Positions 1-8,200 of a stretch of 10,295 bases of DNA are shown here, piece after piece (positions within the stretch are counted from its first letter, which is position 1; every line of letters begins with the position of its first letter). Origin of the DNA: Nocardioides sp. GTDB lineage: Bacteria > Actinomycetota > Actinomycetes > Propionibacteriales > Nocardioidaceae. The position numbers and the translations under genes were made by a program. Under the pieces are notes generated by a model. The model was given only the letters and a program-made list of their open reading frames with translations. It did no database searches and was not told where the DNA came from. Where the stretch lies: positions 340-10,634 of the forward strand of contig DOWL01000241.1 of the NCBI GenBank assembly GCA_003519585.1, in the 5' to 3' direction.

Positions 1-357
1 GCGGTGGGTGGCCAGGTCGAAGGCGACGCTGAGCCCCTTCTGACCGGCGGCGAGGTTGCGGCGATAGAACGCGTTGGACTCCTCGGCGGTGGAGAAGCCG
101 GCGTACTGACGGATCGTCCACGGCTGGGTCGTGTACATCGTCGGGTACGGGCCGCGCAGGAACGGCGGCAGCCCCGGCCAGGTGTCCAGCGCGTCGAGGC
201 CTTCGAGGTGCTCGGGTCCGTACACCGGCAAGATGTCGATGCCCTCGGGCGAGCTCCACGGCTCAGGATTCGTCTGCGCTCTCGCCTGGGTTTCGACGCT
301 CGCGCTCGCAGACGAATCGGCAAGCGGCAGCCCGGCGAAGCTCTTCGGGACACTCAT
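1..357 (-). CDS. mutB: Methylmalonyl-CoA mutase large (catalytic) subunit, N-terminal 119 codons, cut by left edge
   Basis: This is the 5' part of the gene for the catalytic subunit of adenosylcobalamin-dependent methylmalonyl-CoA mutase, which interconverts (R)-methylmalonyl-CoA and succinyl-CoA in the cytoplasm. The minus-strand reading from ATG at 357-355 gives a short Ser/Ala-rich leader and then family-typical blocks: [51 protein letters not shown] and [12 protein letters not shown]. These match the start of the substrate-binding TIM barrel of large subunits. The start overlaps the mutA stop as ATGA (357-354), and a GGGAG ribosome site (370-366 on the minus strand) lies 8 nt upstream, so translation is probably coupled to mutA. 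The barrel core and the cobalamin-binding domain lie outside the window, so intactness cannot be judged. Confidence 0.95.
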   Translation of the reverse strand, partial: MSVPKSFAGLPLADSSASASVETQARAQTNPEPWSSPEGIDILPVYGPEHLEGLDALDTWPGLPPFLRGPYPTMYTTQPWTIRQYAGFSTAEESNAFYRRNLAAGQKGLSVAFDLATHR

Positions 358-1964
358 GCCAGCTTCTCCCTCGTGCGGGTCAAGAAGTCGATCGCATCCA
401 CGCCCAGGGCACACGAGTCGTCGGCCCAGTCGTGGGGCTTGCCGGCGACGATGACCCACTCGGCGCCGGCCTCGCGCAGGGCGGCCGCGCGCGCTGCGCC
501 TTCCTCGGCGTACGCCGCATCGGTGCCGACGACGCAGGCCACCGGCCCGCTGCCGTCGGCGGTCACCCCGATGCCGCCGGCGGCCAGCAGGTTGGTCGCG
601 AAGGTCGCTCGGGCAGTGTGCTGCGCGACCGTCCCGAGCGGTGCGAGCAGCACCGGCGCGGGCACCGGGTCGTCGCGGAGCGCTTCGTACGCCGCGCCGT
701 ACCGTCGGACCTCAGAGCCGGCCGCGTCGTGCGCAGCTGACCGCTCGGGCAGCTGTTCGGCGAGGTTGGGGAACTCGCTGAGCCCGGTGATCGGCCGCTT
801 CCGGGTCGCGACCTGCCGGTCCCGCTCGGCCACGGTCGCCTCGATCAGCGGCTCCAGCTCCGCGCCGTCGTCGAGCCGGCCGAACAGTTCCCAGGCCGCC
901 ACGGCGAGGTCGTCGGTGAGCTTCTCGACGGCGTACGCGCCACCGGCCGGGTCGGTCACCACCGCCACGTGGGACTCCTCGATGAGCAGCGCGCTGGTGT
1001 TGCGGGCGATCCGGCGCCCGAACCCGTCCGGCTCGCCGAGCGGCGTGTCGAAGGGCAGCACGGTGACGGCGTCCGCCCCGCCGACACCGGCCGCGAACGC
1101 GGCGACCGTGGTGCGGAGCATGTTGACCCAGGGGTCGTACTTGCTCAGCATCGGCCGGCTGGTCACCGCGTGCTGGCGCTGATCGCGCGACTGTGCGCCG
1201 CTGAGCTCGAGGACTCGTGCCCAGGTACGGCGCGCGGCGCGGAGCTTGGCGATGCTCGTGAACTGCTCGTCGGTGACCGCGAACCGGAACTCCAGCAGCG
1301 CGTTGGCGCGGTCCACGTCGGCCGCCCCGCGCAGGAGGTCCGCGCCGGCCTTCAGCGCGTAGGCGAGCTCCTGGACCTCCGTGGCACCCAGGTCGTGCAC
1401 GTCGGTGGCGTCGACGACGTACGCGCGGATGCCGCGTGCCTCCGCCTCGGCCGCCAGTTCCTCGTCCGGGTCGCGGGCGTCGAGGCCGAGGTTGGTGTCG
1501 GGGTGCAGCTCGCGATCGCCGACGTGGTCGAGGAAGCCGCGTGCGTCGCCGTCGAGGACCACCGGCGCCAGGTCGAGGAGGATCCCGTCGAGGACCGTGG
1601 CCCAGTCGCCCGCACCCCGCAGGTACAGCGAGGTCACCCCACCCTCGAGATCGGCGAGCAGCGCCTGGTTGTCGGCCTTCGCGTCGGCGCCGAGGGTGAG
1701 CTCGGCGCGGACGTCCCACGCACCCACGCGCGCCGGCCGGCCGCTCGTGACCAGCCCGTCGATCAACTCCGGCGTACCGAGTGGGCTGATCGCGATGCCG
1801 TCCAGCGTGGAGCGGGTGAGCTTGCCCCAGACCGCCTCGTCGGGATCGTCGTCACCCAGGCGCCGGGCCTTGCGGAGCACCGCGGCGGCCGCGGCCTCCC
1901 AGGCCACCTTTCCCGGCGCGCGGTCGTGCTGGTCGTCCGTCACAGGGCCACCGTAGGTAGCCAC
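354..1964 (-). CDS. mutA: Methylmalonyl-CoA mutase small subunit
   Basis: This is the non-catalytic small subunit of heterodimeric methylmalonyl-CoA mutase, 536 aa as read here. Visible mutase-family blocks include [20 protein letters not shown] (about residues 275-294), [16 protein letters not shown] (295-310), [20 protein letters not shown] (320-339) and [15 protein letters not shown] (340-354). The C-terminal 65 residues ([16 protein letters not shown] onward) resemble the flavodoxin-like B12-binding domain, but the cobalamin-ligating DxHxxG motif is absent. That absence is expected in small subunits, where this domain is a degenerate structural copy. Two GTG starts are possible: 1964-1962, or 1943-1941 seven codons later (protein beginning VTDDQ). 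The first has a GAGGG only 3 nt upstream, so neither ribosome site is decisive. The gene ends in the ATGA overlap with mutB, giving the usual mutA-mutB order and a shared transcript. It is divergent from the EF-G2 gene. Confidence 0.95.
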   Translation of the reverse strand: MATYGGPVTDDQHDRAPGKVAWEAAAAAVLRKARRLGDDDPDEAVWGKLTRSTLDGIAISPLGTPELIDGLVTSGRPARVGAWDVRAELTLGADAKADNQALLADLEGGVTSLYLRGAGDWATVLDGILLDLAPVVLDGDARGFLDHVGDRELHPDTNLGLDARDPDEELAAEAEARGIRAYVVDATDVHDLGATEVQELAYALKAGADLLRGAADVDRANALLEFRFAVTDEQFTSIAKLRAARRTWARVLELSGAQSRDQRQHAVTSRPMLSKYDPWVNMLRTTVAAFAAGVGGADAVTVLPFDTPLGEPDGFGRRIARNTSALLIEESHVAVVTDPAGGAYAVEKLTDDLAVAAWELFGRLDDGAELEPLIEATVAERDRQVATRKRPITGLSEFPNLAEQLPERSAAHDAAGSEVRRYGAAYEALRDDPVPAPVLLAPLGTVAQHTARATFATNLLAAGGIGVTADGSGPVACVVGTDAAYAEEGAARAAALREAGAEWVIVAGKPHDWADDSCALGVDAIDFLTRTREKLA

Positions 1965-2036
1965 GGACCCTCAGGCCACGAACTGTGACGTTTTTCAAGG
2001 GTTGCCGAGTCGCCCGGACAGGAGCAACGTGTCCCC
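1965..2036. promoter_or_regulatory. Divergent promoter region between mutA and the EF-G2 gene, with a CRP-like half-palindrome
   Basis: These 72 bp separate two divergent genes and should hold both promoters. TGTGA at 1984-1988, six bases, then TCAAG at 1995-1999 matches one full half and the first three bases of the other half of the CRP/FNR-type consensus TGTGA-N6-TCACA. An AGGAG at 2020-2024 is the likely ribosome site for the downstream gene, with a rather long 12-nt spacing to ATG 2037. No confident -35/-10 pair could be assigned in either direction. Confidence 0.4.
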
Positions 2037-4106
2037 ATGGCGGACAAAGGAGCTCGCGCAGCCGGCAGACAAGATCTCGAGGCCCTCAAGCCCGATGAGA
2101 TACGCAACGTCGTGCTGGTGGGCCCCAGCTCCGGTGGCAAGACCACCCTCCTCGAGACCCTGCTGGTTCGCACCGGCGCCCTGAACCGTGCTGGCACGGT
2201 CGCCGACGGCACCACCGTCTCTGACGCCGAACCTGGTGAGCGCGCGCACGGTCGCTCGATGTCGCTGTCCGTCGCACCTGTGGTGCACCGCGGCGTCAAG
2301 ATCAACCTCATCGACACCCCTGGGTACGCCGACTTCGTGGGCGAGCTGCGCGCCGGCCTGCGAGCCGCCGACTGCGCCCTGTTCGTCACTGCGGCCAACG
2401 AGCCTGTCGACACGGTGACCGCGATGCTGTGGCGCGAGTGCGCCGACGTCGGCATGCCGCGGGCGGTGGTGGTGACCAAGCTCGACCACGCGAGGGCCGA
2501 CTACGCCGGGGTCCTCGCGGCCGCGCAGGCGACGTTCGGGAGCACCGGTGACAAGGTGCTCCCGTTGTACGTCCCCGTGATGTCCGGCAACGAGGTGACC
2601 TCCCTGATCGGCCTGCTCGGCTCGAACAGCTCAGCAGAGCACGACGAGGCGCGAGCGGCACTCATCGAGGGCATCATCGAGGAGTCCGAGGACGAGGGGC
2701 TGATGGACCGCTACCTCGAGGGTGAGCCGGTCACCGAGGACGCCCTGCTCGAGGACCTCCACCGGGCGATGGCGCGCGGCACCTTCTTCCCCGTGGTCGC
2801 TGCCTGCTCGACCAGCGGCGTGGGCTGCGAGGAACTGCTCGACCTCATGGTGCGCGGCTTCCCCGCACCGAGCGAGCACCCCAGCCCCGCGACGTACACC
2901 CCGGCCGGCGCGGCCGCACAGCCGGTCGAGTGCGACCCGTTCGGCCCGCTGGTCGCCGAGGTCGTGAAGACCACCAGCGACCCGTACGTCGGCCGGATCA
3001 GTCTGGTGCGGGTCTTCTCGGGCACCCTCGAGCCCGACCGCGCGGTGCACGTCTCGGGACATCTGACCTCGTTCTTCGGCGCCGCGTCCGGGCACGCCGA
3101 CCACGACGACGACGAGCGGGTGGGCGCGCTGTCCTACCCGTTCGGTGCCGCGCTCCAGCCGGCCCAACGAGTCGTGTGCGGCGACATCGCGACCGTCGGC
3201 CGGCTCACCCGCGCCGAGACCGGCGACACCCTCTCCGCGGTCGAGGACCCGCGCGTACTCCGGCCCTGGTCGCTCCCGACGCCACTGCTGCCCGTGGCGA
3301 TCGAGGCCGCGACCAAGTCCGACGAGGACAAGCTCTCGACCGCGCTGTCCCGGCTGGCTGCCGAGGACCCATCGCTACGCGTCGAGATGGCCGCCGGCGA
3401 CTCCGGCCAACTGGTGCTGTGGACGATGGGCGAGGCGCACGCGGACGCCGCCCTGGAGCGGCTCGCCGAACGGTTCGGGGTCTCCGTGCACCAGGTCGAC
3501 GTCCAGGTCGCGATGCGCGAGACGCTGCGCGCTCCCGGCAAGGCGCTGGGCCGGCACGTGAAGCAGTCCGGCGGCCACGGCCAGTACGCCGTCTGCGAGA
3601 TCGAGGTCGAGCCACTCCCCCGCGGGTCCGGGTTCGAGTTCGCCGAGAAGGTCGTCGGCGGTGTGGTGCCCCGGCAGTTCATCCCCTCGGTCGAGAAGGG
3701 GATCCGGGCCCAGATGGAGCGCGGCTGCGGCGGCCATCAGATGGTCGACATCAAGGTGACGCTGGTGGGCGGCAAGGCACACAGCGTCGACTCCTCCGAC
3801 ATGGCCTTCCAGAGCGCCGGCGCGCTGGCGTTGCGCGAGGCGGCCGACGCCGCGGGTGTGGTGCTGCTCGAGCCGTACGACGAAGTGGAGGTCTCGGTGC
3901 CGGACGAGCTGGTCGGCACCGTGATGAGCGACCTGGCCGCCCGCCGCGGCCGGGTGCTCGGCCAGGACACCGCCGACGGCCGCGCCGTCGTGCGTGCGCA
4001 CGTGCCCGCCAGCGAGTTGATCCGCTACGCGATCGACCTGCGCTCGGCGACGCACGGCACCGGTTCGTTCACCCGCGCCTTCGCGGCGTACGAGCCGGTG
4101 TCCTGA
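2037..4106 (+). CDS. fusA2: Elongation factor G-like translational GTPase (EF-G2 / FusA2 type)
   Basis: This is a 689-aa GTPase with the full EF-G domain order. The G domain covers about residues 22-280, domain II about 300-400, and domains III-V the rest. G1 is GPSSGGKT (29-36). The switch I region reads GERAHGRSMSLS in place of the canonical RGITI-type motif. G3 is DTPGYADF (93-100), with Tyr97 where canonical EF-G has the catalytic His. G4 is TKLD (147-150) instead of NKxD. Domain IV includes GHGQYAVCEIEVEP (514-527) and the HSVDSSDMAF stretch (582-591) equivalent to HDVDSSELAF of EF-G. Domain V carries EPYDEVEVSVPDELVGTVMS (612-631). These substitutions recur in the second EF-G of actinobacteria (M. 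tuberculosis FusA2) and in Thermus EF-G-2, from memory of those families. It is therefore probably a ribosome-associated paralogue and not the housekeeping translocase; its precise role is not established from sequence. ATG 2037 is the first in-frame start. Confidence 0.92.
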   Translation: MADKGARAAGRQDLEALKPDEIRNVVLVGPSSGGKTTLLETLLVRTGALNRAGTVADGTTVSDAEPGERAHGRSMSLSVAPVVHRGVKINLIDTPGYADFVGELRAGLRAADCALFVTAANEPVDTVTAMLWRECADVGMPRAVVVTKLDHARADYAGVLAAAQATFGSTGDKVLPLYVPVMSGNEVTSLIGLLGSNSSAEHDEARAALIEGIIEESEDEGLMDRYLEGEPVTEDALLEDLHRAMARGTFFPVVAACSTSGVGCEELLDLMVRGFPAPSEHPSPATYTPAGAAAQPVECDPFGPLVAEVVKTTSDPYVGRISLVRVFSGTLEPDRAVHVSGHLTSFFGAASGHADHDDDERVGALSYPFGAALQPAQRVVCGDIATVGRLTRAETGDTLSAVEDPRVLRPWSLPTPLLPVAIEAATKSDEDKLSTALSRLAAEDPSLRVEMAAGDSGQLVLWTMGEAHADAALERLAERFGVSVHQVDVQVAMRETLRAPGKALGRHVKQSGGHGQYAVCEIEVEPLPRGSGFEFAEKVVGGVVPRQFIPSVEKGIRAQMERGCGGHQMVDIKVTLVGGKAHSVDSSDMAFQSAGALALREAADAAGVVLLEPYDEVEVSVPDELVGTVMSDLAARRGRVLGQDTADGRAVVRAHVPASELIRYAIDLRSATHGTGSFTRAFAAYEPVS

Positions 4107-4126
4107 CCCGCTATCCGACTCGCGGG
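4107..4126 (+). terminator. Weak hairpin after the EF-G2 stop codon
   Basis: CCCGC (4107-4111) can pair with GCGGG (4122-4126) around a 10-nt loop, starting directly after the TGA. The 5-bp stem is all G-C, but no T-run follows, so this is only a candidate terminator for the EF-G2 transcript. Confidence 0.25.
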
Positions 4127-4144
4127 ATCGACGTTTCACCCCCG

Positions 4145-4174
4145 TTACCAGGTGTCGTTATCGACCAATAAATT
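4145..4174 (+). promoter_or_regulatory. Candidate promoter for the toxin-like operon
   Basis: This is the only A/T-rich patch in the 184-bp gap before the secreted-protein pair. TTACCA (4145-4150) and TAAATT (4169-4174) each match four of six positions of the -35 and -10 consensus, with an 18-bp spacer. The fit is poor and actinobacterial promoters are variable, so this is tentative. It would give a leader of roughly 110 nt before ATG 4291. Confidence 0.25.
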
Positions 4175-4190
4175 GTGCGTTTTCGTCACA
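4174..4190. promoter_or_regulatory. Inverted repeat TGTGCG-TTTT-CGTCACA upstream of the toxin-like gene
   Basis: TGTGCG (4174-4179) and CGTCACA (4184-4190) are inverted with one extra T, around a TTTT centre. Read as DNA it resembles a CRP-family operator (TGTG...CACA), but with nine bases between the arms instead of eight. Read as RNA it could form a 6-bp stem with one bulge and a 4-nt loop. It overlaps the last base of the candidate -10, so a repressor site or a leader hairpin are both possible. Confidence 0.35.
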
Positions 4191-4290
4191 TCGACCATGC
4201 GCGCAGCGACGGCCGCCGGGCTCGGCGCAGGGTGACGATTGCCCGCAACGGCCGACCGCATGGGGCGTTGGTCGAGACGAAGGAGAGGTC

Positions 4291-5232
4291 ATGTCACCTC
4301 GCTCCCTGTCCAGCCTCGCAGCACGTAGCGTCGTCGGCACCTCTCTGGCGGCTGCTTTGCTCGTCGTGCCAACACCATCGCCAGCGCCCGCGGCGAGTGC
4401 CGACTCGGGCATCATCGTGCTGAACGACCTCACGCGGCGGCAGATCTACTCCTGGACCGGGGCGACTCAGGGCATGCTGTTCTCGGAACAGAACAACAGC
4501 GGCATCGTCGCGCTCAACCCCACGGTGAAGCGAGTAGGCCCGCTGAAGACGACCCCCGGTGAGACCTGGTACGTCGGTGATACCTACCTGACCAACCGAG
4601 GCAACACCGATCAGAATCTCACCACCCCAAGGTTTGAGCTGCAGGTCGCCCAGAGCCTGACCACCGAGGTAAAGGTCGGCATCGAGACGGAGTTCACTGT
4701 CAAGACCGCGTTCAAGATCGGCGAAACCGGGGTGGAGCTGGGTGTGCGCCAGATGTTCAACTGGTCCCGCAGCACCGCGGAGACCACGTCCAAATCCGCG
4801 ACGTACTCCGCTTGGCCACAAACCATCAACGTCCCCGCCCGCACCACTGCCCGCGTTGCCGTGACGCTGCAGCAAGTCACCGCCACCGGAGAGGTGGCTC
4901 TCGAAACCAACCTCGGGGGCACGGGATACTACGCGTGCGGTTGCGTCGGGCAAGACTGGACCGCTCGCGCGGCTAGCCCATACGAAATCCTGGGCCCCTA
5001 CGTCCGCGGGACCACCGTGCTCAAGAAGAACGCGCCGGCGCTACCGCCCCAGATCTCGGTCGATCCGAAGAGGCGCATCGTCCACTTCAAGGGCTCAGGG
5101 ACCTTTACGGCCACCTACGGCACCATCATGACGGTCGACGTCACCTTCCAGCCGCTCGACCCCCGGGCCACTGCACCGGCGGATCCCGACCCCTACACCA
5201 TCACTCCCGAGGTCGAGGTCAGCGCACCGTGA
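4291..5232 (+). CDS. Secreted aerolysin-like / ETX-MTX2-type beta-pore-forming toxin candidate
   Basis: This 313-aa protein starts with a Sec signal peptide: Arg4 and Arg12, a hydrophobic core at about 14-27, and probable cleavage after Ala37 (ASA|DSG). There is no lipobox and no later membrane helix. The middle reads like the pore-forming module of the ETX/MTX2 (aerolysin-like) superfamily. LTNRGNTDQNLTTPRFEL (100-117) matches the family's N-x-TDQ-x-L-x-TP-x-F block. Alternating polar/non-polar residues at about 126-143 and 147-158 suit a membrane-inserting beta-hairpin. A Ser/Thr-rich stretch STAETTSKSATYS (161-173) is followed by PQTINVPARTTARVAVTLQQ (176-195), matching the family's P-x-x-I-x-VPP-x-T-x-x-x-V-x-V-x-L strand. 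A C-x-C pair (216, 218) lies just after. ATG 4291 is chosen for its AAGGAG site (4280-4285), 5 nt upstream. The gene ends in a GTGA overlap with the next one. Function as a toxin is inferred from fold resemblance; a non-toxic aerolysin-fold protein is the main alternative. Confidence 0.75.
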   Translation: MSPRSLSSLAARSVVGTSLAAALLVVPTPSPAPAASADSGIIVLNDLTRRQIYSWTGATQGMLFSEQNNSGIVALNPTVKRVGPLKTTPGETWYVGDTYLTNRGNTDQNLTTPRFELQVAQSLTTEVKVGIETEFTVKTAFKIGETGVELGVRQMFNWSRSTAETTSKSATYSAWPQTINVPARTTARVAVTLQQVTATGEVALETNLGGTGYYACGCVGQDWTARAASPYEILGPYVRGTTVLKKNAPALPPQISVDPKRRIVHFKGSGTFTATYGTIMTVDVTFQPLDPRATAPADPDPYTITPEVEVSAP

Positions 5233-8200
5233 GCGGCGCAGGGCTCCCGCGGGTGCGCGGAGCGCTCTGCTGGGCCGCTCTGGGTGCCGCACTGGCGACC
5301 AGCGGAACGGCACTCGTCGTGGCCGCACCGGCCGATGCGATCCTGACGGCCAACACCGCCACCGCGGCGAGCCTGCCGACCAGCCAGGACGACGCGAGTC
5401 CGCCGAGCAACGACGAACTCGAGGACGCCGTGGCGCTCTCCCCCAACACGGCCGTCATCGGCTCGACGGACTTGGCCACGATCGTGCCCAACGAGCCACG
5501 CCAAGAGCCCAAAGACAACCACGTGGCGGTTCGGACGGTGTGGTACTCCTACACGCCCACCTCGACCCAGCACGTGGGCTTCGCGACCAGCAGCGTCGGT
5601 GACAACGTCGACACCGTCATCACGCTTTACTCCGGGAAGCCGGGAGCGAAGGCGCTGGTCGACCTGACGTACCTCGCCGACAACGACGATGCCGGCGAGG
5701 TGCTGGGGCAGGTCGGCGAGCTGGCGCCCGCGACCTGGTTCTACTCCTATCTCGCCGCCGACCTGGCGGCCGGCACGACCTACTACCTGCAGGTCGACGC
5801 TCTCGACACGATGGTGCCGCGAGGGAGCTTCGCCGTGCGGGTCGACGTGGCCGGTACGTCGAGCGGGTGGCCGGCCAACGACGGCAGAGCCGACGCGATG
5901 CGGTTGATCCCCGACCGCGAGGCGCCGGTCAACAACCGGAATGCGAGCAAGGAGGTCGACGAGCCGACCCAGCCCACGTGTCCGGTGATCAACAACACGG
6001 TGTGGTTCCGCTACCGGCCCGCCGTCTCGGGCAATGTGTCGTTCGGCACCGTCGGCTCCACCGACGCCGTCCTCGGTGTCTACCTCGACCCCCGCGCCGG
6101 AGGTGGCGGTGAGCTGGAGCCCGAGGGCTGTCTCGCCAACTCCCAGGGCGACGTCCATCAGGTCGTGTCGCTGACGGCGGGCTACTACTACTACGTACAG
6201 GTCGGCTCAAAGGCCCGGACAGGCTCGGCTAAGCCCTTCGGGGTCGTCGCCAGCCCAGGCCCCGCGCAGTGGGGGGCTCTGCCGTCGAAGGTCACGGCGA
6301 ACGGCACGTGGAGCGACAAGACCGTGACTCTCGCCGCCTCCGTCGCGGCAGACCCCGGTGGCAACCAGACCGTCCTCGACGACGTCCCCCTCCGGGGGTC
6401 CGTGGAGTTCCTCGACAGCACCGGCACGTCCCTCGGCTCCGTCAAAGTGAATACCAACTCGCCCAACGCCAAGCTGGTCATCTCGAGCCCGACCACAGGC
6501 GACCACGACTACTTGGCGGTGTTCACCAGCTCCACTGGGGACTACTGGGACTCCTACCGCCCGTTCAGCGTGACCGTTCCGCCGCCTGAGCTGAGCGTGA
6601 CCAGCGAGATCCCGACGACCATGTCGGTGACCTACTCCGACCCGGTGACGGCCTCGCTGTCGGCGACCAGCCACGTGGTCAAGGGCTCGGTCCTGACGGC
6701 GGAGACGCCCGGTCTGGCCGCGCTCGGGCTGCAGCTGCGCAAAGTCTCGGACTCGGGGTCGGCCATGCCCGGCACGGCGCAATGGCAGGTCGAGGGGACG
6801 GTGACCGCACCCGCACGGGAAGCGGTGTACCCGGTGAGCATCACGGTCTCCGGCGGTGGTCAGACCAAGGCCGTGACCTTCGCCGTGCAGGTGAGCCCGG
6901 AGACGGCGACGGTGGCCTACACCGGTCCCCCAACCGCGGGCGTCGAGATGCCGGGCAATCCCAACGACCTCGTGACACTGAAGGCCCAGGTGCAGGCCGA
7001 CGACACTCCGGGCAACCTGGCGCAGGCAGGGACAGTCACCTTCGTAGACGCCTACAACAACAACGCGGCGCTGTGCACCGCGACGACTACGGGGGACGGC
7101 AGCGCGGAGTGCAAGTTCCGCCCTGGACTGACGAGTGGACAGGTGCGCGCCTATCGGGTGCAGGCCCGGTTGACCGGCAACGGCTACTTCGCGGCCGCGC
7201 AGTCGGCGCCTGCCGACCTCACCGTCCGCACCTTCAGGCTCGACGTGGCCCAGCCCGACAATCCGACTCAGACGGTGCAGTACTCCGACCGGCTGGCGCT
7301 GCCGATGACCTTCGTCGCCGCCACGGACCGTCCTGGTCCCCTCGTCGTGTCGGTCCTTTCAGGGGGCCTGCCGGCCGGACTGATCCTCAGTGAGGGCTGG
7401 GTGTTCGGCCAACAGGTCACCGGCACGGTCACCCGCCGCCAGACTCTGGCCCCCGCCGGTGACTACGCCGTGACCTACGGCGTGACCGATGGCGTCGAGA
7501 CGATCGACGTGCCGTTGAGCATCACCGTCGAGCGCGAGAACGCGACCGTGGTCGCCGATGGCCCATGGACCGTCGAGGCGGGCGATCAGGTCGAGCTGAC
7601 CGCCACCGTGACCCAGGAAAGCGATAGCGGTGGGGCGGCGTCGTTCAACACCGCGTCGGCGTCGACCTCGGCGACGTTCTTCGACCTCGACGACCCGAGC
7701 AAGGTGCTGTGCACCGACGACACGATCTCGGCGGCAGGCAAGGCCTCGTGCACCTTCAAGGCGGACAAGACGCGTCGGGTGATGGTGAAGCTGGGCGGCC
7801 CGTTGTTCACTGGCGAGACCGCGCAGGACGCGGAACTGATCGTCCCGCACGGTCTGGAGGTCAGCGACCTTCCGTCGGCAGTCTCTGTGGACTATTCCGA
7901 CGGAACGCCCTTGAGTTTCACGGCGAGATCGGACCGGTCCAACCCGAGGTTCTCGGCTTCGGTGGTCGGCGAGTCTGGGTTGCCTGCCGGGCTGTCGCTG
8001 ACGCGGACCGATGCAGATGGCTCCCCGGATCCCGATGCGGATGGTCAGGCGAGCTGGGCGATCACTGGTGAGGCCACGGGCGCGCCCGGAAGTCCCTCAA
8101 CGGTGACGTTCCGGATCGAGGAAGGCCCAAACTCGAAGGAGGTGCCGGTCACGTTCGAGGTGAGCCAGGAGAAAGCTTCGGTAGCCCTCGACGCCCCAGC

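Noticed and set aside
4..1182. Long plus-strand open frame opposite mutA/mutB, and similar long antisense frames at 969-1988, 2631-3167, 3375-4139, 5193-6158 and 8949-9878
   Set aside because: They lie opposite or across strongly recognised genes, have low-complexity Arg/Ala/Gly-rich translations and show no family motifs. They are the usual shadow frames of high-GC coding DNA.
2930..4171. 413-codon open frame in another frame of the EF-G2 gene
   Set aside because: The translation is Arg/Gly/Pro-rich low complexity, and the overlapping frame encodes an intact EF-G with all domains.
4253..4274. CGACC / GGTCG inverted repeat just upstream of the toxin-like gene's ribosome site
   Set aside because: It is only 5 bp with a 12-nt loop, which is expected often in GC-rich DNA; there is no sign of a riboswitch or conserved leader.
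4175..4423. Small open frame beginning in the intergenic region before the toxin-like gene
   Set aside because: It overlaps the signal-peptide region of the 313-aa gene in another frame, and has no good ribosome site or recognisable motif, whereas ATG 4291 has a strong AAGGAG.
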